Below, in pieces: positions 35,021-42,769 of a stretch of 43,188 nucleotides of DNA. The position numbers were made by a program, and so were the translations under genes. Origin of the DNA: Actinomycetota bacterium (lineage in GTDB: Bacteria; Actinomycetota; Acidimicrobiia; Acidimicrobiales; CADCSY01); NCBI GenBank assembly GCA_016781135.1, contig JADDQY010000132.1:1-43188 (forward strand), in the 5' to 3' direction. The number at the start of each line of letters is the position of its first letter. Within the stretch, counting starts at the first letter, position 1. Under the pieces are notes generated by a model. It did no database searches. It had not been told where the DNA came from and saw only the letters and a list, made by a program, of their open reading frames with translations.

Positions 35021-35278
35021 ATGAAGAAGGTGCTCCTCGTGGCCCTGGTGGTCCTGCTGGTCGTGATCGGCCTGCCCGTACTGATGCCAGGGATGACGAC
35101 GGCCCACTGCGGCGACTGCGATCTGGGCACGGCCGCTGGCGCACTGTGTGCGTTCGCGATGCTCGTAAGCTTGGCCTACGTCGCGATGCTCATGGCTCAG
35201 CGTGTGCGGGCTCGGTTCGTAGTCAAGACCGGCCTCCTGCGCGCCGCCGTCTTCGAGCGACCACCGCAGTTCGCCTGA
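35021..35278 (+). CDS. Small membrane protein with CGDC motif
   Basis: An 85-aa protein with an N-terminal membrane or signal segment (KKVLLVALVVLLVVIGLPVLM), then AHCGDCDLGTA, then a second membrane segment (GALCAFAMLVSLAYVAMLMAQ) and a short basic tail. The C-G-D-C pair faces the outside in the simplest topology and could bind metal or be redox active. No family name known to me. First gene of a run of four same-strand genes after the tRNA. Confidence 0.65.
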   Translation: MKKVLLVALVVLLVVIGLPVLMPGMTTAHCGDCDLGTAAGALCAFAMLVSLAYVAMLMAQRVRARFVVKTGLLRAAVFERPPQFA

Positions 35279-35429
35279 GGCTCGCGCGCGCCCCCACAGG
35301 GTGCCATGCGCGTCGATCTTGCCGGTGCCGTCCTGCATCTGCTCGGGCCACCGTCCGCTGGTCACCGCGCATGGTCGACCGAGCGTCGCCTTCGTCGGCG
35401 CCTTCCACCTCTCGACCCGGGAGCATCTC

Positions 35430-36362
35430 GTGACCAAGAAGAGCAAGAAGACGAACGCGTCTCCACGACGGCACCTTGGGATGAGCGGCTCGACGCTGCT
35501 GGTCGTCGTCGTCCTCGTGGCGGCGGTGCCTGCGCTCGTGTGGGCCCTGGGGCGCCCCGGTGGCGACGAGGGGGGACAGCCGAGCGCCGCACGCGACACC
35601 GGAGTCGCTCACGTCCACGGCCTCGGCGTCAACTCTGCCGACGGATCCCTTTACGTCGCCACCCATACCGGGACCTTCCGCATCCCTAGGCAGGGCCAGG
35701 CTGAGCGGGTCGGTGAGAGCTACCAGGACACCATGGGCTTCACCGTCGCCGGACCCGACCGCTTCCTCGGAAGCGGCCACCCCGATGTCGCCTCGCTGCA
35801 GGCCGGCCAGCCCCCGCTCCTCGGTCTCATCGAGAGCACCGACGCCGGCAAGACGTGGACGACCGTGTCGCTCTCCGGCGAGGCCGACTTCCACGCGCTG
35901 GCCTTCACCCACGGGCGGGTCTATGGCTGGGACTCCACCTCTGGCCGCTTCATGGTGTCCGACGACCTCACCACCTGGGACACGCGCTCCACGCTCCAAT
36001 TGTTCGACTTCGCCGTCGACCCGGCCGCTCCCGACCACGTGGTTGCCGCCAGCCCCGAGGGCCTGCTCGACAGCGTCGACGGTGGTCGCACCTGGCAACC
36101 GGTCGACAGCCCTGGGCTGGTGGCGCTCTCATGGGGTCCCGAGATGGGGCTGTGGGGCGTCGAGCCCGACGGCACCGTTCACCGACGTGAGCAGACCGCT
36201 GCCACCTGGCAGCGGGTGGGTGGCCTCCCCGGTCAGCCCGAGGCCATGCTGGCCCGCGACGGCGTGCTCTACGCCGCCGCCCTCGAGGACGGCACCACCG
36301 GGATCTACCGCTCCGACGACGACGGCGCCACCTGGCGCCTCGTCTATCGAGACGAACCGTGA
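35430..36362 (+). CDS. BNR-repeat, F510_1955-like secreted protein
   Basis: A 310-aa protein with a basic N-terminus and one membrane segment (about 20-40), then a beta-propeller of glycosyl-hydrolase-BNR type. Repeats with the Asp-box pattern are visible: STDAGKTWTTVSL, SVDGGRTWQPVDS, SDDDGATWRLVYR. The start of the domain, VAHVHGLGVNSADGSLYVATHTG, is characteristic of F510_1955-type proteins, often carried in mobile metal-resistance gene sets. No sialidase residues are evident. GTG start with GGGAG upstream. Probably a surface sensor or binding protein; function unproven. Confidence 0.8.
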   Translation: MTKKSKKTNASPRRHLGMSGSTLLVVVVLVAAVPALVWALGRPGGDEGGQPSAARDTGVAHVHGLGVNSADGSLYVATHTGTFRIPRQGQAERVGESYQDTMGFTVAGPDRFLGSGHPDVASLQAGQPPLLGLIESTDAGKTWTTVSLSGEADFHALAFTHGRVYGWDSTSGRFMVSDDLTTWDTRSTLQLFDFAVDPAAPDHVVAASPEGLLDSVDGGRTWQPVDSPGLVALSWGPEMGLWGVEPDGTVHRREQTAATWQRVGGLPGQPEAMLARDGVLYAAALEDGTTGIYRSDDDGATWRLVYRDEP

Positions 36363-36437
36363 ATCCGACCCCTGCCCGAGCCTCACCTTTGTTCGCAGTT
36401 GGCGCCACCTACCCGACCATCTGGAAAGGACCGCTCC

Positions 36438-36878
36438 ATGCACATCAATGCCAAGATCGCGGCGGCGCTCGCGGCGGTCGCCCTCGCCATCTACCTTCTG
36501 CTTCCCGACCTCTTCTACGCGGCGTTGCCGCTCTTGATCCTCGCTGCCTGCCCGCTCTCGATGTTCCTGATGATGCGGATGATGGCCACCGGCAAGAAGG
36601 AAGGGGAAACAAGCTCTACCCCTGTCGCCCCTCCCGAGCGCCCAAGGAGGACGGCCAATGATGCGCCACGGGATGATGGACGGGATGGGCGCCTTTCTCT
36701 TCAGCTACCTGCTGTTGGCGGCCCTGTTCCTCTTCACGGTCGTCGCCGGCGCCATCCTGTTGGTCCGGGCCCTGTGGAAGCCGGTTCACGAGGCCTCCGC
36801 GACGGACGCAGTCGGAACCCCGAGGGCGTCCGAAATCCTGGAAGAGCGCTACGCCCGAGGCGAGATCGACGACGATGA
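36438..36878 (+). CDS. DUF2933-like small membrane protein, C-terminus probably frameshifted
   Basis: The first 57 residues, MHINAKIAAALAAVALAIYL through MMATGKKEG, form a small DUF2933-like protein with two membrane helices. After about residue 70 the frame becomes arginine/proline-rich and runs through the following gene, which has its own strong ribosome site. A one-base change in the run near 36,640 would instead give a stop at 36,661, overlapping the next ATG as ATGA. So the real end is probably 36,661. Similar proteins occur with copper and mobile metal gene sets. Confidence 0.6.
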   Translation: MHINAKIAAALAAVALAIYLLLPDLFYAALPLLILAACPLSMFLMMRMMATGKKEGETSSTPVAPPERPRRTANDAPRDDGRDGRLSLQLPAVGGPVPLHGRRRRHPVGPGPVEAGSRGLRDGRSRNPEGVRNPGRALRPRRDRRR

Positions 36879-36918
36879 GTTCGATCGACGGCGTCGGGCG
36901 CTGGGAAGAACGCCCTGA
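36658..36918 (+). CDS. SHOCT-domain small membrane protein
   Basis: An 86-aa protein: Met/His-rich start MMRHGMMDGMG, one membrane helix (FLFSYLLLAALFLFTVVAGAILLV), and a C-terminal SHOCT motif EILEERYARGEIDDDEFDRRRRAL. AAGGAGGA lies 7 bases upstream of the ATG. The Met/His-rich N-terminus could bind copper. Last gene of the four-gene run; next gene is on the opposite strand. Confidence 0.8.
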   Translation: MMRHGMMDGMGAFLFSYLLLAALFLFTVVAGAILLVRALWKPVHEASATDAVGTPRASEILEERYARGEIDDDEFDRRRRALGRTP

Positions 36919-36923
36919 GGGCG

Positions 36924-37783
36924 TCATCGACCCTCGAGCCCTCCTCGCCACCGGTTTCGAGGCCGCGAGCGCACGCACAAGGCGGTGGCCACGGCACCGG
37001 CAAGCGCGGCCTGGATCGTTCCGGGAAGGGGCCGGCCCCGCAGCGACAGCGGGCCAGCACGGGGCGCACGAGCCGGCCCAGGCGGAGGAGCCCGACGCTG
37101 CCGGGAAGGGCTCGAGAAAGGTCCTCGGCGCTCTGCGGCCGTCCTCGATCCAGCGCCCGCCAGCCATCGGTGAACGTCGACAGCAGGTGGGGAACCAGGT
37201 CGATGCCTCCTGAGACCATGCCCCGGCCTTCCCCGGCCATCAGCTCCTCCAGGGCTCGGTGGAGCCGAGGAGCACCGGTCACCGGGGCATAGAACGAGAC
37301 GCGGCCGTCCGTGCCGATGAGGTAGGTCGGGTTGGCCAACCCTCCGTAGGCCTGGTGCAGCGTCCCCTCGAGGTCATCCACGACAACCGGCCACGGGATC
37401 TGCTCGCTGCGCTGGTAGCGCTCGGCGCCGGCCATCTTCTGCTCATGGCTTACATAAGCTGGCTCAGCCGGTCCTGGATGGGCTTGGCGGACGACTACGT
37501 CGACGAAGTGGACGCGGTGGCCCCAAAGGTCGTGGAGGCGCTTGAGCGGCTCGACCGAGCCGATGGCCACCGGTCGGGTGAACGATCCGAAGTGGAGGAC
37601 CGTGGGCCGGTCGCGAAGCGCCGCCAGCGAGAGCATGCCGCCGCCGACTCGAGGCAGCTCGAAGTCGGGTGCGGGAGCGCCGGGACGCACGCCGCGAAGG
37701 CTCACGGCTGCGGCGACCTCGTCGACCAGATGGTGCCGACGGAACCGGGTGTAGTTGTAAGCAGAGGCGTCGGCGGCGCGCAT
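36924..37783 (-). pseudogene. Deiodinase-like redoxin, copy 1: Arg at the Sec/Cys position, late frameshift
   Basis: A thioredoxin-fold protein resembling bacterial deiodinase-like redoxins (PF00837 type). ATG 37,783 follows GGGGAGG. Motifs: GAPAPDFELPRVGGG (redoxin start), then LHFGSFTRPVAIGSVEPLK. In the family F-G-S-x-T is followed by Sec or Cys; here codon 70 is CGA (Arg), at 37,574-37,576. Then VRQAHPGPAEPAYVS, IPWPVVVDDLEGTLHQAYGGLANPTYLI and GWRALDRGRP match the family. Near 37,049 one base is missing; the other frame continues PLSLRGRPLPGTIQAALAG to a TGA at 36,924. Whether it is translated is unclear, and without Sec/Cys it should lack the usual activity. Its partner is the hydrolase upstream; both recur inverted at 42.1-43.2 kb. 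Confidence 0.75.
37547..37562 (-). promoter_or_regulatory. SECIS-like hairpin in redoxin copy 1
   Basis: On the coding strand CGGCTC-GGTC-GAGCCG: a perfect 6-bp stem with a tetraloop starting GGU. It begins 11 nt after codon 70 (CGA), where family members would have the recoded codon. Bacterial SECIS hairpins lie directly 3' of UGA with G and U in the apical loop. Confidence 0.5.
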
Positions 37784-37845
37784 GGTCGCGTCCTCCCCGT
37801 CGCTGCGTCGGGTCATGCCGCTGACTCGTTGCGCTCGAGAACGGT

Positions 37846-38764
37846 TCATCCAGCCTGCATCAGCAGCGACGCGCGCAGCTGCTGGATCTCGGCGACGCAC
37901 CTCGCTGGGTGCGTGAGCGGCAGCTCGTGCTCGGCATGTGTCCACAGCGAGAGGCTGACGTGAGGGTAGGACTCGGCCAACTGGCCCAGGAGCAGCCGGT
38001 CGAGCAGGTCGTCGTCGGTGCCAGCGACCAGGTGGATGGGAACGGCCACGTCCTCGATCCAGCTTGCGGCACCGGCAGCGAGGATCACCTTGGCCAGCGT
38101 CTGGGAGTAGGAGCGGTAGGTGTGCTTGAAGCGGTCTTCAGCCAGCGGCCTGGGCAGCTCAGGCCGGAGCAACCGTCCCAGCCATCGGGCCAACCTGTGG
38201 TGCTCGCACATCAGTCGCAGACAGCTTGGGACAACGACGGTCGGGCGACGAAGAGCCGGATGAGGGGGTGCGCTCGGCTCATGTACCGCCGGGCGACGGC
38301 CTCGTTCGCGTAGAGCGGGGGGAGAAGGCCACGATGCCGCCGACCAGGCCAGGATGGCGCCGTGCCACCTCGACGGCGACCAGGCAGCCGAGCGAGTGGG
38401 CGCCGATGACGGCTGGCTCGCCCGCCACCCCGACCTAAACAGCGGTGCGCGCCACCATATCGGCGTGCGCCTCGGGCCCTAAGCCGTCCGCCACGTCGAG
38501 AGAACGGCCAAAGCCGGCCAGGTCCGGCACCAGCAGTGTCGCCTCCCCTGCAAGGGCGTCGTAGGCGCCTCCCCAGTAGCGCCCGGAGGCGAACAAGCCG
38601 TGGAGGAGGACCGTCGCAGGGAGGCCCCTGCCAGCGACACGGTAGGCGAGGGTGGCTATGCCCAGGCCGCCGGCCGGTGGTGCCCAGATGATTCGTCCGG
38701 ACAATCGAGAGGTGCGGAGTGCTGAACCGGCGAAGGCGGCGCCGGCTCCCAAAAGTGCTCCCAA
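37846..38764 (-). pseudogene. Alpha/beta hydrolase, copy 1, several frameshifts
   Basis: N-terminal part (ATG 38,764): a membrane or signal segment, then LPATVLLHGLFASGRYWGGAYDALAG (oxyanion HG) and LLVPDLAGFGRS. The frame breaks near 38,437; the nucleophile motif EPAVIGAHSLGCLVAVEVARRHPG follows in a second frame. A missing C in a C-run near 38,318 and a missing G at 38,212 move it again, ending with MCEHHRL to QLRASLLMQAG at 37,846. At 38,212 copy 2 reads GACTGGATG where this copy has GACTGATG, which creates a TGA by deletion. Substrate unknown. The redoxin gene begins 63 bp downstream. Confidence 0.7.
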
Positions 38765-38858
38765 CGCGACGTGCCGGAGTCAACGTGATCTGGTCTCCCT
38801 CGGCGCCCCCTGCTGCCGCCACGCTACGCCACCTTCTGATCCAGGTCGGATCCCCGGA

Positions 38859-39370
38859 GTGAGATCCTCGTCGCGACGACCTCTGGTCGTGGTCTGGTTG
38901 GTGGTGGCCGTCGGCTTCGGTGCGCTGCTGGCCGTCGCCCGGACGTCCGCTGGCCCACTCGACGATCCTGATCCCGCCCACCAGCGACCCGGGCTCCTCG
39001 ACCTGGGTGAGCTGCCCTTGCCCGCGCCGCCGGTCACCGAGGATGTCCCCAGGCAGGGCCATGCGCGGTGGTGTTCTTCGTCCGCCCGGCCGGGTTGCAG
39101 GCGCTACGTCACGCCCTCACCGACGCTGTTCTCCACGGCGAGCCCGACGTGGTTGTGGTGGTCGCCCGCCCCGTCGCTTCCTGTGCCCCCGAGGTCGCGG
39201 TCGTGCCTGACCCACGAGGCAACCTGGCAAAGGCCTACGGGCTGCGAAAGCCGAGGGACGGAGGCGTGCCTGTGGCGGTCGCCTGTGGCGGTGCTAGCTG
39301 CGACCTGGACTTGGTCGGTTCTTGGGCCCCTCGTCGCCGTACGACACGAAGCCGCAAAGGGCAGCGATCT
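38859..39370 (+). pseudogene. Membrane-anchored thioredoxin-like protein, frameshifted
   Basis: GTG start, then a membrane anchor (RRPLVVVWLVVAVGFGALLAVART), a linker (LDLGELPLPAPPVTEDVP), and near 39,063 a frameshift after which VVFFVRPAGLQALRHALTDAV, EPDVVVVVARPVASCAPEVAVVPDPRGNLAKAYGLRKPRDGGVPV follows. The beta-alpha-beta pattern and the DPRGNLAKAYGL segment resemble TlpA/redoxin-like proteins. No CxxC is seen. The native 3' end is unclear; it faces the UDP-galactopyranose mutase gene. Divergent from the hydrolase/redoxin pair, so the three may once have formed one redox unit. Confidence 0.5.
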
Positions 39371-39372
39371 CA

Positions 39373-40515
39373 TCAAGTGGAACCGGCGAGATCCCCCAGG
39401 ACTTCGGCGCTACAGGCGAAGCCCTGCTCGATCGCCTGGTCCTGGTTGATGTAGAGGTAGTTGGCCAGCCGGCCGCAGAAGTACACGGGGCGATCAAGAA
39501 CGTTGCGAACCTCGTCCTTGTATCGCTCGTTCAGGACTTCGAAACGGCGGTCGACCGTGGGGATGGGATAGTGCCTCGCCGGGGCTCCCGGGTACTCCTC
39601 ACTCACTACCGTCCCGGTAATGCGCTGGCCGGTCGCGTGCTTGGTCTCGATGGTCCGCGTGAACGGGTACCTGGCGTCGGGCCAGTTCACGACATAGGCG
39701 GCGGTGCGAGTGTCCTCCGATCGCTCGACCGGGATGTAGCGCGACCGGAGGTGGACGCCGCGCCACTCCAGCTCACCATCGCGACCGAGCAGCCTGTCGA
39801 GGGGTGCTGTCACCACGAACGCGTCGAAGTCGGCCTGCATGCCGGCGAGGTCGTCGAGCACCAGCTCGGCGCCACACGTCACCGAAGTGTTGGCGAGCAC
39901 ACCTTCGATCACACTGTTCACGCCGTTCGGCGGAAAGAACTCCCATTGGTCACGAAACAGCCGCCGGTAGCCGTCGTTCCGGAGCTCGATCCGCTTGGGG
40001 GCAAAGCTGCTTGACAGCTCGGTCGCCGGCCTTCCCCACTGCTTCGCCGTGTAGTCGCGGATGAACAGGTCGTACAAGGTCGGGCCCATGAGGGACTTCA
40101 CGAACGTCTCGAAGTCGTCGCCCGCCGGCTCGTCGGGAAGGCCTGCCAGTTCCTTCTCGATCGTGGGCCAGACCGGCAGCTCGCGGAGCTCCTCGAGCTG
40201 AGGCGGCCAAGACAGCAGGGTCAAGGCGTCGTCGTCGCCGATGTGAACCTGCGTCATCACGCAGTGCCCGTAAGGACGTGACAGTCCGAACCGCTGGACG
40301 TACGCTGCGACCTTCTCGTTGGAGGTGTGGAAGATGTGGGCACCGTTCGGCTCGTAGACGACGCCGTTCAGCGTCTCGCTACGGGAGTGCCCCCCCACAT
40401 TGGCCGCGCGCTCGAACACCTCGACGTCAACGCCGTGCGAGCCCAGTCGTTCGGCGGTGATCGCCCCCGCCCACCCAGCGCCAACGACCGCCACCCGCTT
40501 CCTGGTCTGAGCCAT
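39373..40515 (-). CDS. glf: UDP-galactopyranose mutase
   Basis: Converts UDP-galactopyranose to UDP-galactofuranose for cell-envelope or exopolysaccharide galactan. 380 aa, full family length. FAD-binding VAVVGAGWAGAITAERL at the N-terminus, then YEPNGAHIFHTSNEKVAAYV, YTAKQWGRPATELSS, and the C-terminal FCGRLANYLYINQDQAIEQG. ATG 40,515 is the natural start before AQTRKRVAVVGAG. Intact, although neighbours on both sides are broken. No glycosyltransferase lies next to it, so it looks detached from its pathway. Confidence 0.92.
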   Translation of the reverse strand: MAQTRKRVAVVGAGWAGAITAERLGSHGVDVEVFERAANVGGHSRSETLNGVVYEPNGAHIFHTSNEKVAAYVQRFGLSRPYGHCVMTQVHIGDDDALTLLSWPPQLEELRELPVWPTIEKELAGLPDEPAGDDFETFVKSLMGPTLYDLFIRDYTAKQWGRPATELSSSFAPKRIELRNDGYRRLFRDQWEFFPPNGVNSVIEGVLANTSVTCGAELVLDDLAGMQADFDAFVVTAPLDRLLGRDGELEWRGVHLRSRYIPVERSEDTRTAAYVVNWPDARYPFTRTIETKHATGQRITGTVVSEEYPGAPARHYPIPTVDRRFEVLNERYKDEVRNVLDRPVYFCGRLANYLYINQDQAIEQGFACSAEVLGDLAGST

Positions 40516-40551
40516 GGCTCGCGAGTCTGCATCGGGCAGTGCGCAGCACAC

Positions 40552-41097
40552 AAGAAAGAGGGCGGGAGGGATGCCTCACGGGCTGACCTGGACAATCATC
40601 GTAATGATCCACCAGGAAAACGATCGCTACCGGTCAGTAGATCGGTGGCGCCGAGCGACGTGGTCGGTTCTGCGCCCGACGAATGCTTCGGTCGGGGCCG
40701 GGGCCGAGTGGGAGTAGTAGCGGTGGCCTACACGCCCTTCCCTCACGCGCGCCTGATGCCACGTTCGCTTACCCGTGACCGCTTCCACACCAGGCAGCAC
40801 ATCAGCGTCGGGCCTGGAGTACGTTTTTCTGCGAGACGCGCTCCACGTCGAGGTCCGTCGTATCCTCCGGGCTGCGATGGTGCTCCTCCGCGCCCAGGAA
40901 TGAGCGGGCGCGCCGAAATGGCGACCCAACGATCTTGTCGCGGCTGGCCGTGGCACTCGCTGCAATCGGAGCCGTCCCACTTGCGCGTGGCTGCCGACGG
41001 TTTGCCCCAACGATCCAGCGGGGTACCGGAATCCGGGGAAGGTAACTCCACGGAGTCCACACTGAGGTGGAAGGACATTGTCTGCGCCGGAGCGTGA
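40552..41097. other. About 540 bp without a confident gene
   Basis: Open frames exist on both strands, but none shows a recognisable family, good start or coding-like composition. One plus-strand frame around 40,820-40,900 reads SSGLEYVFLRDALHVEVRRI and could be a gene fragment. This stretch probably holds the promoter region of the mutase gene and decayed DNA. Confidence 0.4.
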
Positions 41098-41139
41098 GTG
41101 CCGATGAACGGTGACGATCAAGATCAGGAGGAACAACGA

Positions 41140-41337
41140 GTGCCTATGGACCAAGACCAGCTTCTCGAGCGGGTCCACGCCCTGGAGAGCGCGGGAGCAG
41201 CGCAGGCCGCCACGCTGGCGGGAGCTCAAGCGACTCAGACTGCTGCGCAGGCCGGCACATGGGCCACCATGGTCGCCGGCAGCGCCGGCCTCATCATCGG
41301 AATGTTCTTAGGGATGGCGATCGCGAAGGCGAAGTAG
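41140..41337 (+). CDS. Small membrane protein with coiled-coil-like start
   Basis: A 65-aa protein: an Ala/Gln-rich helix (QDQLLERVHALESAGAAQAATLAGAQATQTAAQ) and one C-terminal membrane helix (WATMVAGSAGLIIGMFLGMAIAKAK). GTG 41,140 is chosen because AGGAGG lies 8 bases upstream; the upstream ATG at 41,104 has no such site. A perfect terminator follows 17 bp after the stop, which supports a real transcription unit. No family recognised. Confidence 0.7.
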   Translation: MPMDQDQLLERVHALESAGAAQAATLAGAQATQTAAQAGTWATMVAGSAGLIIGMFLGMAIAKAK

Positions 41338-41354
41338 GTAGCACGGAGCTGAGT

Positions 41355-41394
41355 CACACCAAGACCCGGGGACTCGTCCTCGGGTCTTGGTGTG
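41355..41394 (+). terminator. Strong hairpin terminator
   Basis: Perfect 14-bp arms CACACCAAGACCCG / CGGGTCTTGGTGTG with a 12-nt loop, just after the small membrane protein gene. Confidence 0.85.
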
Positions 41395-41451
41395 TGTCCT
41401 AGCAGCTGGTCTCATCCCCGCCGGCGGCGGTGGTCGCCCTCGATCAGACCC

Positions 41452-41860
41452 TCACTTCATCCCCTCACTCTCGGCTGCTGGCTCGGACCTCTCGCGCGTC
41501 TTCGAGCTCTGACTTGGTCGCGTCATGCGCGGGGGGATCCCGAGATGCTCCTTGATCTCTGCAAGATCAAGCTGCACCTGTTCCATGTCGAGCGCGTCGG
41601 CCTTGGAACAACACATGCTTCATTCCCAGCAACACGACCGCCTGAACGAGGAGTTGCAACCACTCGCTCTGCCAGTTCTCGAAGGTAGCGCTGAAGAACC
41701 GAGGCCAGGATTCTTCCATCGAGAACGGCTGCCCGAGCTGTTGCGCTTCGTTGCCGATCTCGACGAGCATCGCGACGAATTGTGCCGCCCACGACGCAAG
41801 GAACAGAGCGAGCAGCAGGTATGGAGCGCCCCATCGCTTGAAGTGAGAATGCTTCCTCCA
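41452..41860 (-). pseudogene. DUF6766-like membrane protein remnant
   Basis: The minus strand reads HSHFKRWGAPYLLLALFLAS, then a helix into FVAMLVEIGNEAQQLGQPFS, then FFSATFENWQSEWLQLLVQA and VVLLGMKHVLFQ, with a frameshift near 41,607, continuing ADALDMEQVQLDLAEIKEHLG to a TGA at 41,452. The N-W-Q-S-E motif between two membrane helices is typical of DUF6766 proteins. No good start codon is found, so the 5' end is also decayed. Family call from memory of the motif, moderate certainty. Confidence 0.5.
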
Positions 41861-42114
41861 TGGCTGGTGAGTACCGCAGCACTCGGCGGTGACGCTTCAA
41901 ACCGACCGCGGACCGGGGAGACAGTGGCGGCGTGGATTCTGCTGCGGCAGAGGCCCCGACACCGCTCGAGCCAGGCCCAGGCGGGCCCACTGAAACATCG
42001 ATCCAGTCCAGTTCCGCGCGCGAGCTGCTGGAGTGGCCCGCGGACTCGACGGGAGCCACATGGAGCTTCTGGCTGCCGTGAGCGTCCCCCAGCCCAGCTT
42101 CACAGTGACCGGAT

Positions 42115-42710
42115 CGACGGCCTCGCCAAGTCGGGCACGACCGGATTCGGCGACGCCTCGAGCGCCCACTCGCTCGGCTGTTTGGTGGCCATCCAGCTGC
42201 ACGGCGCCATCCCGACCGGGTCGCCGGCATCGTGGCCTTCTCGCCGCCGCTCTACGCCGACGAGGCCGCCGCCCGCCGGTGGCTCCGGCGAGGGAACCCT
42301 TTGGTCGGGCTCTTCGTCGCCACCCCGTCGTTGTCGGAAGCCGTCTGCGACTGGATGTGCGAGCACCGGGACCCCGCAGGACGCCTGGGACGCATGCTGC
42401 GGCCGGAGTTGCCCCGGCCGCTGGCCGAAGACCGGTTCGAGCACCTACCGTCCTACTCCCAGACGCTGGCCAAGGTCATCATCGCTGCCGGCGCCGCGGG
42501 GTGGATCGAGGACGTGGCGGTCCCCATCCAACTGATCGCCCGCACCGACGACGCAGTTGTCGACCTGGCGTTCCTCCGCCACGTGGCCGAGGCCCAGCTC
42601 ACGTGAGCCTCGCGGTGTGGCCTGATGCGGAGCACGAGCTGCCGCTCACCCCATCCGGTAGCGTGCGTGCCCGAGATCGAGCAGCTGCGTGCGTCACTGA
42701 TGCGAGGACC
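42115..42710 (+). pseudogene. Alpha/beta hydrolase, copy 2, 5'-truncated and frameshifted
   Basis: Homologous to the hydrolase at 37.8-38.8 kb but in opposite orientation. It starts around SSAHSLGCLVAIQLHGA (nucleophile region), shifts frame near 42,215, then reads GIVAFSPPLYADEAAARRWL to EDVAVPIQLIARTDDAVVDL and stops at TGA 42,604-42,606. A further frame continues DAEHELPLTPSG and C-terminal remnants. The N-terminal third is missing. It keeps SEAVCDWMCEH where copy 1 has a one-base deletion, so the copies broke independently. Confidence 0.7.
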
Positions 42711-42769
42711 GGCTGGGTGACAGCCTCCTCGAGAGCGCGCCCGGACAGCCGCATGAGACGGCCCGGCGA

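Noticed and set aside
36734..37945. The 403-aa minus-strand open frame as the full redoxin gene
   Set aside because: Its C-terminal 110 or so residues are Arg/Pro-rich and antisense to the SHOCT gene; homologous sequence continues in another frame after 37,049, and the better start is 37,783 with a ribosome site.
38205..38220. In-frame TGA in hydrolase copy 1 (C-D-TGA-M-C-E-H), considered as a second selenocysteine or readthrough codon
   Set aside because: Copy 2 reads GACTGGATGTGC where copy 1 reads GACTGATGTGC, so the TGA arises from loss of one G and is a frameshift, not recoding.
40627..41229. 200-aa minus-strand open frame
   Set aside because: No recognisable domain, poor composition and overlap with a better supported small gene at 41,140-41,337; treated as a shadow.
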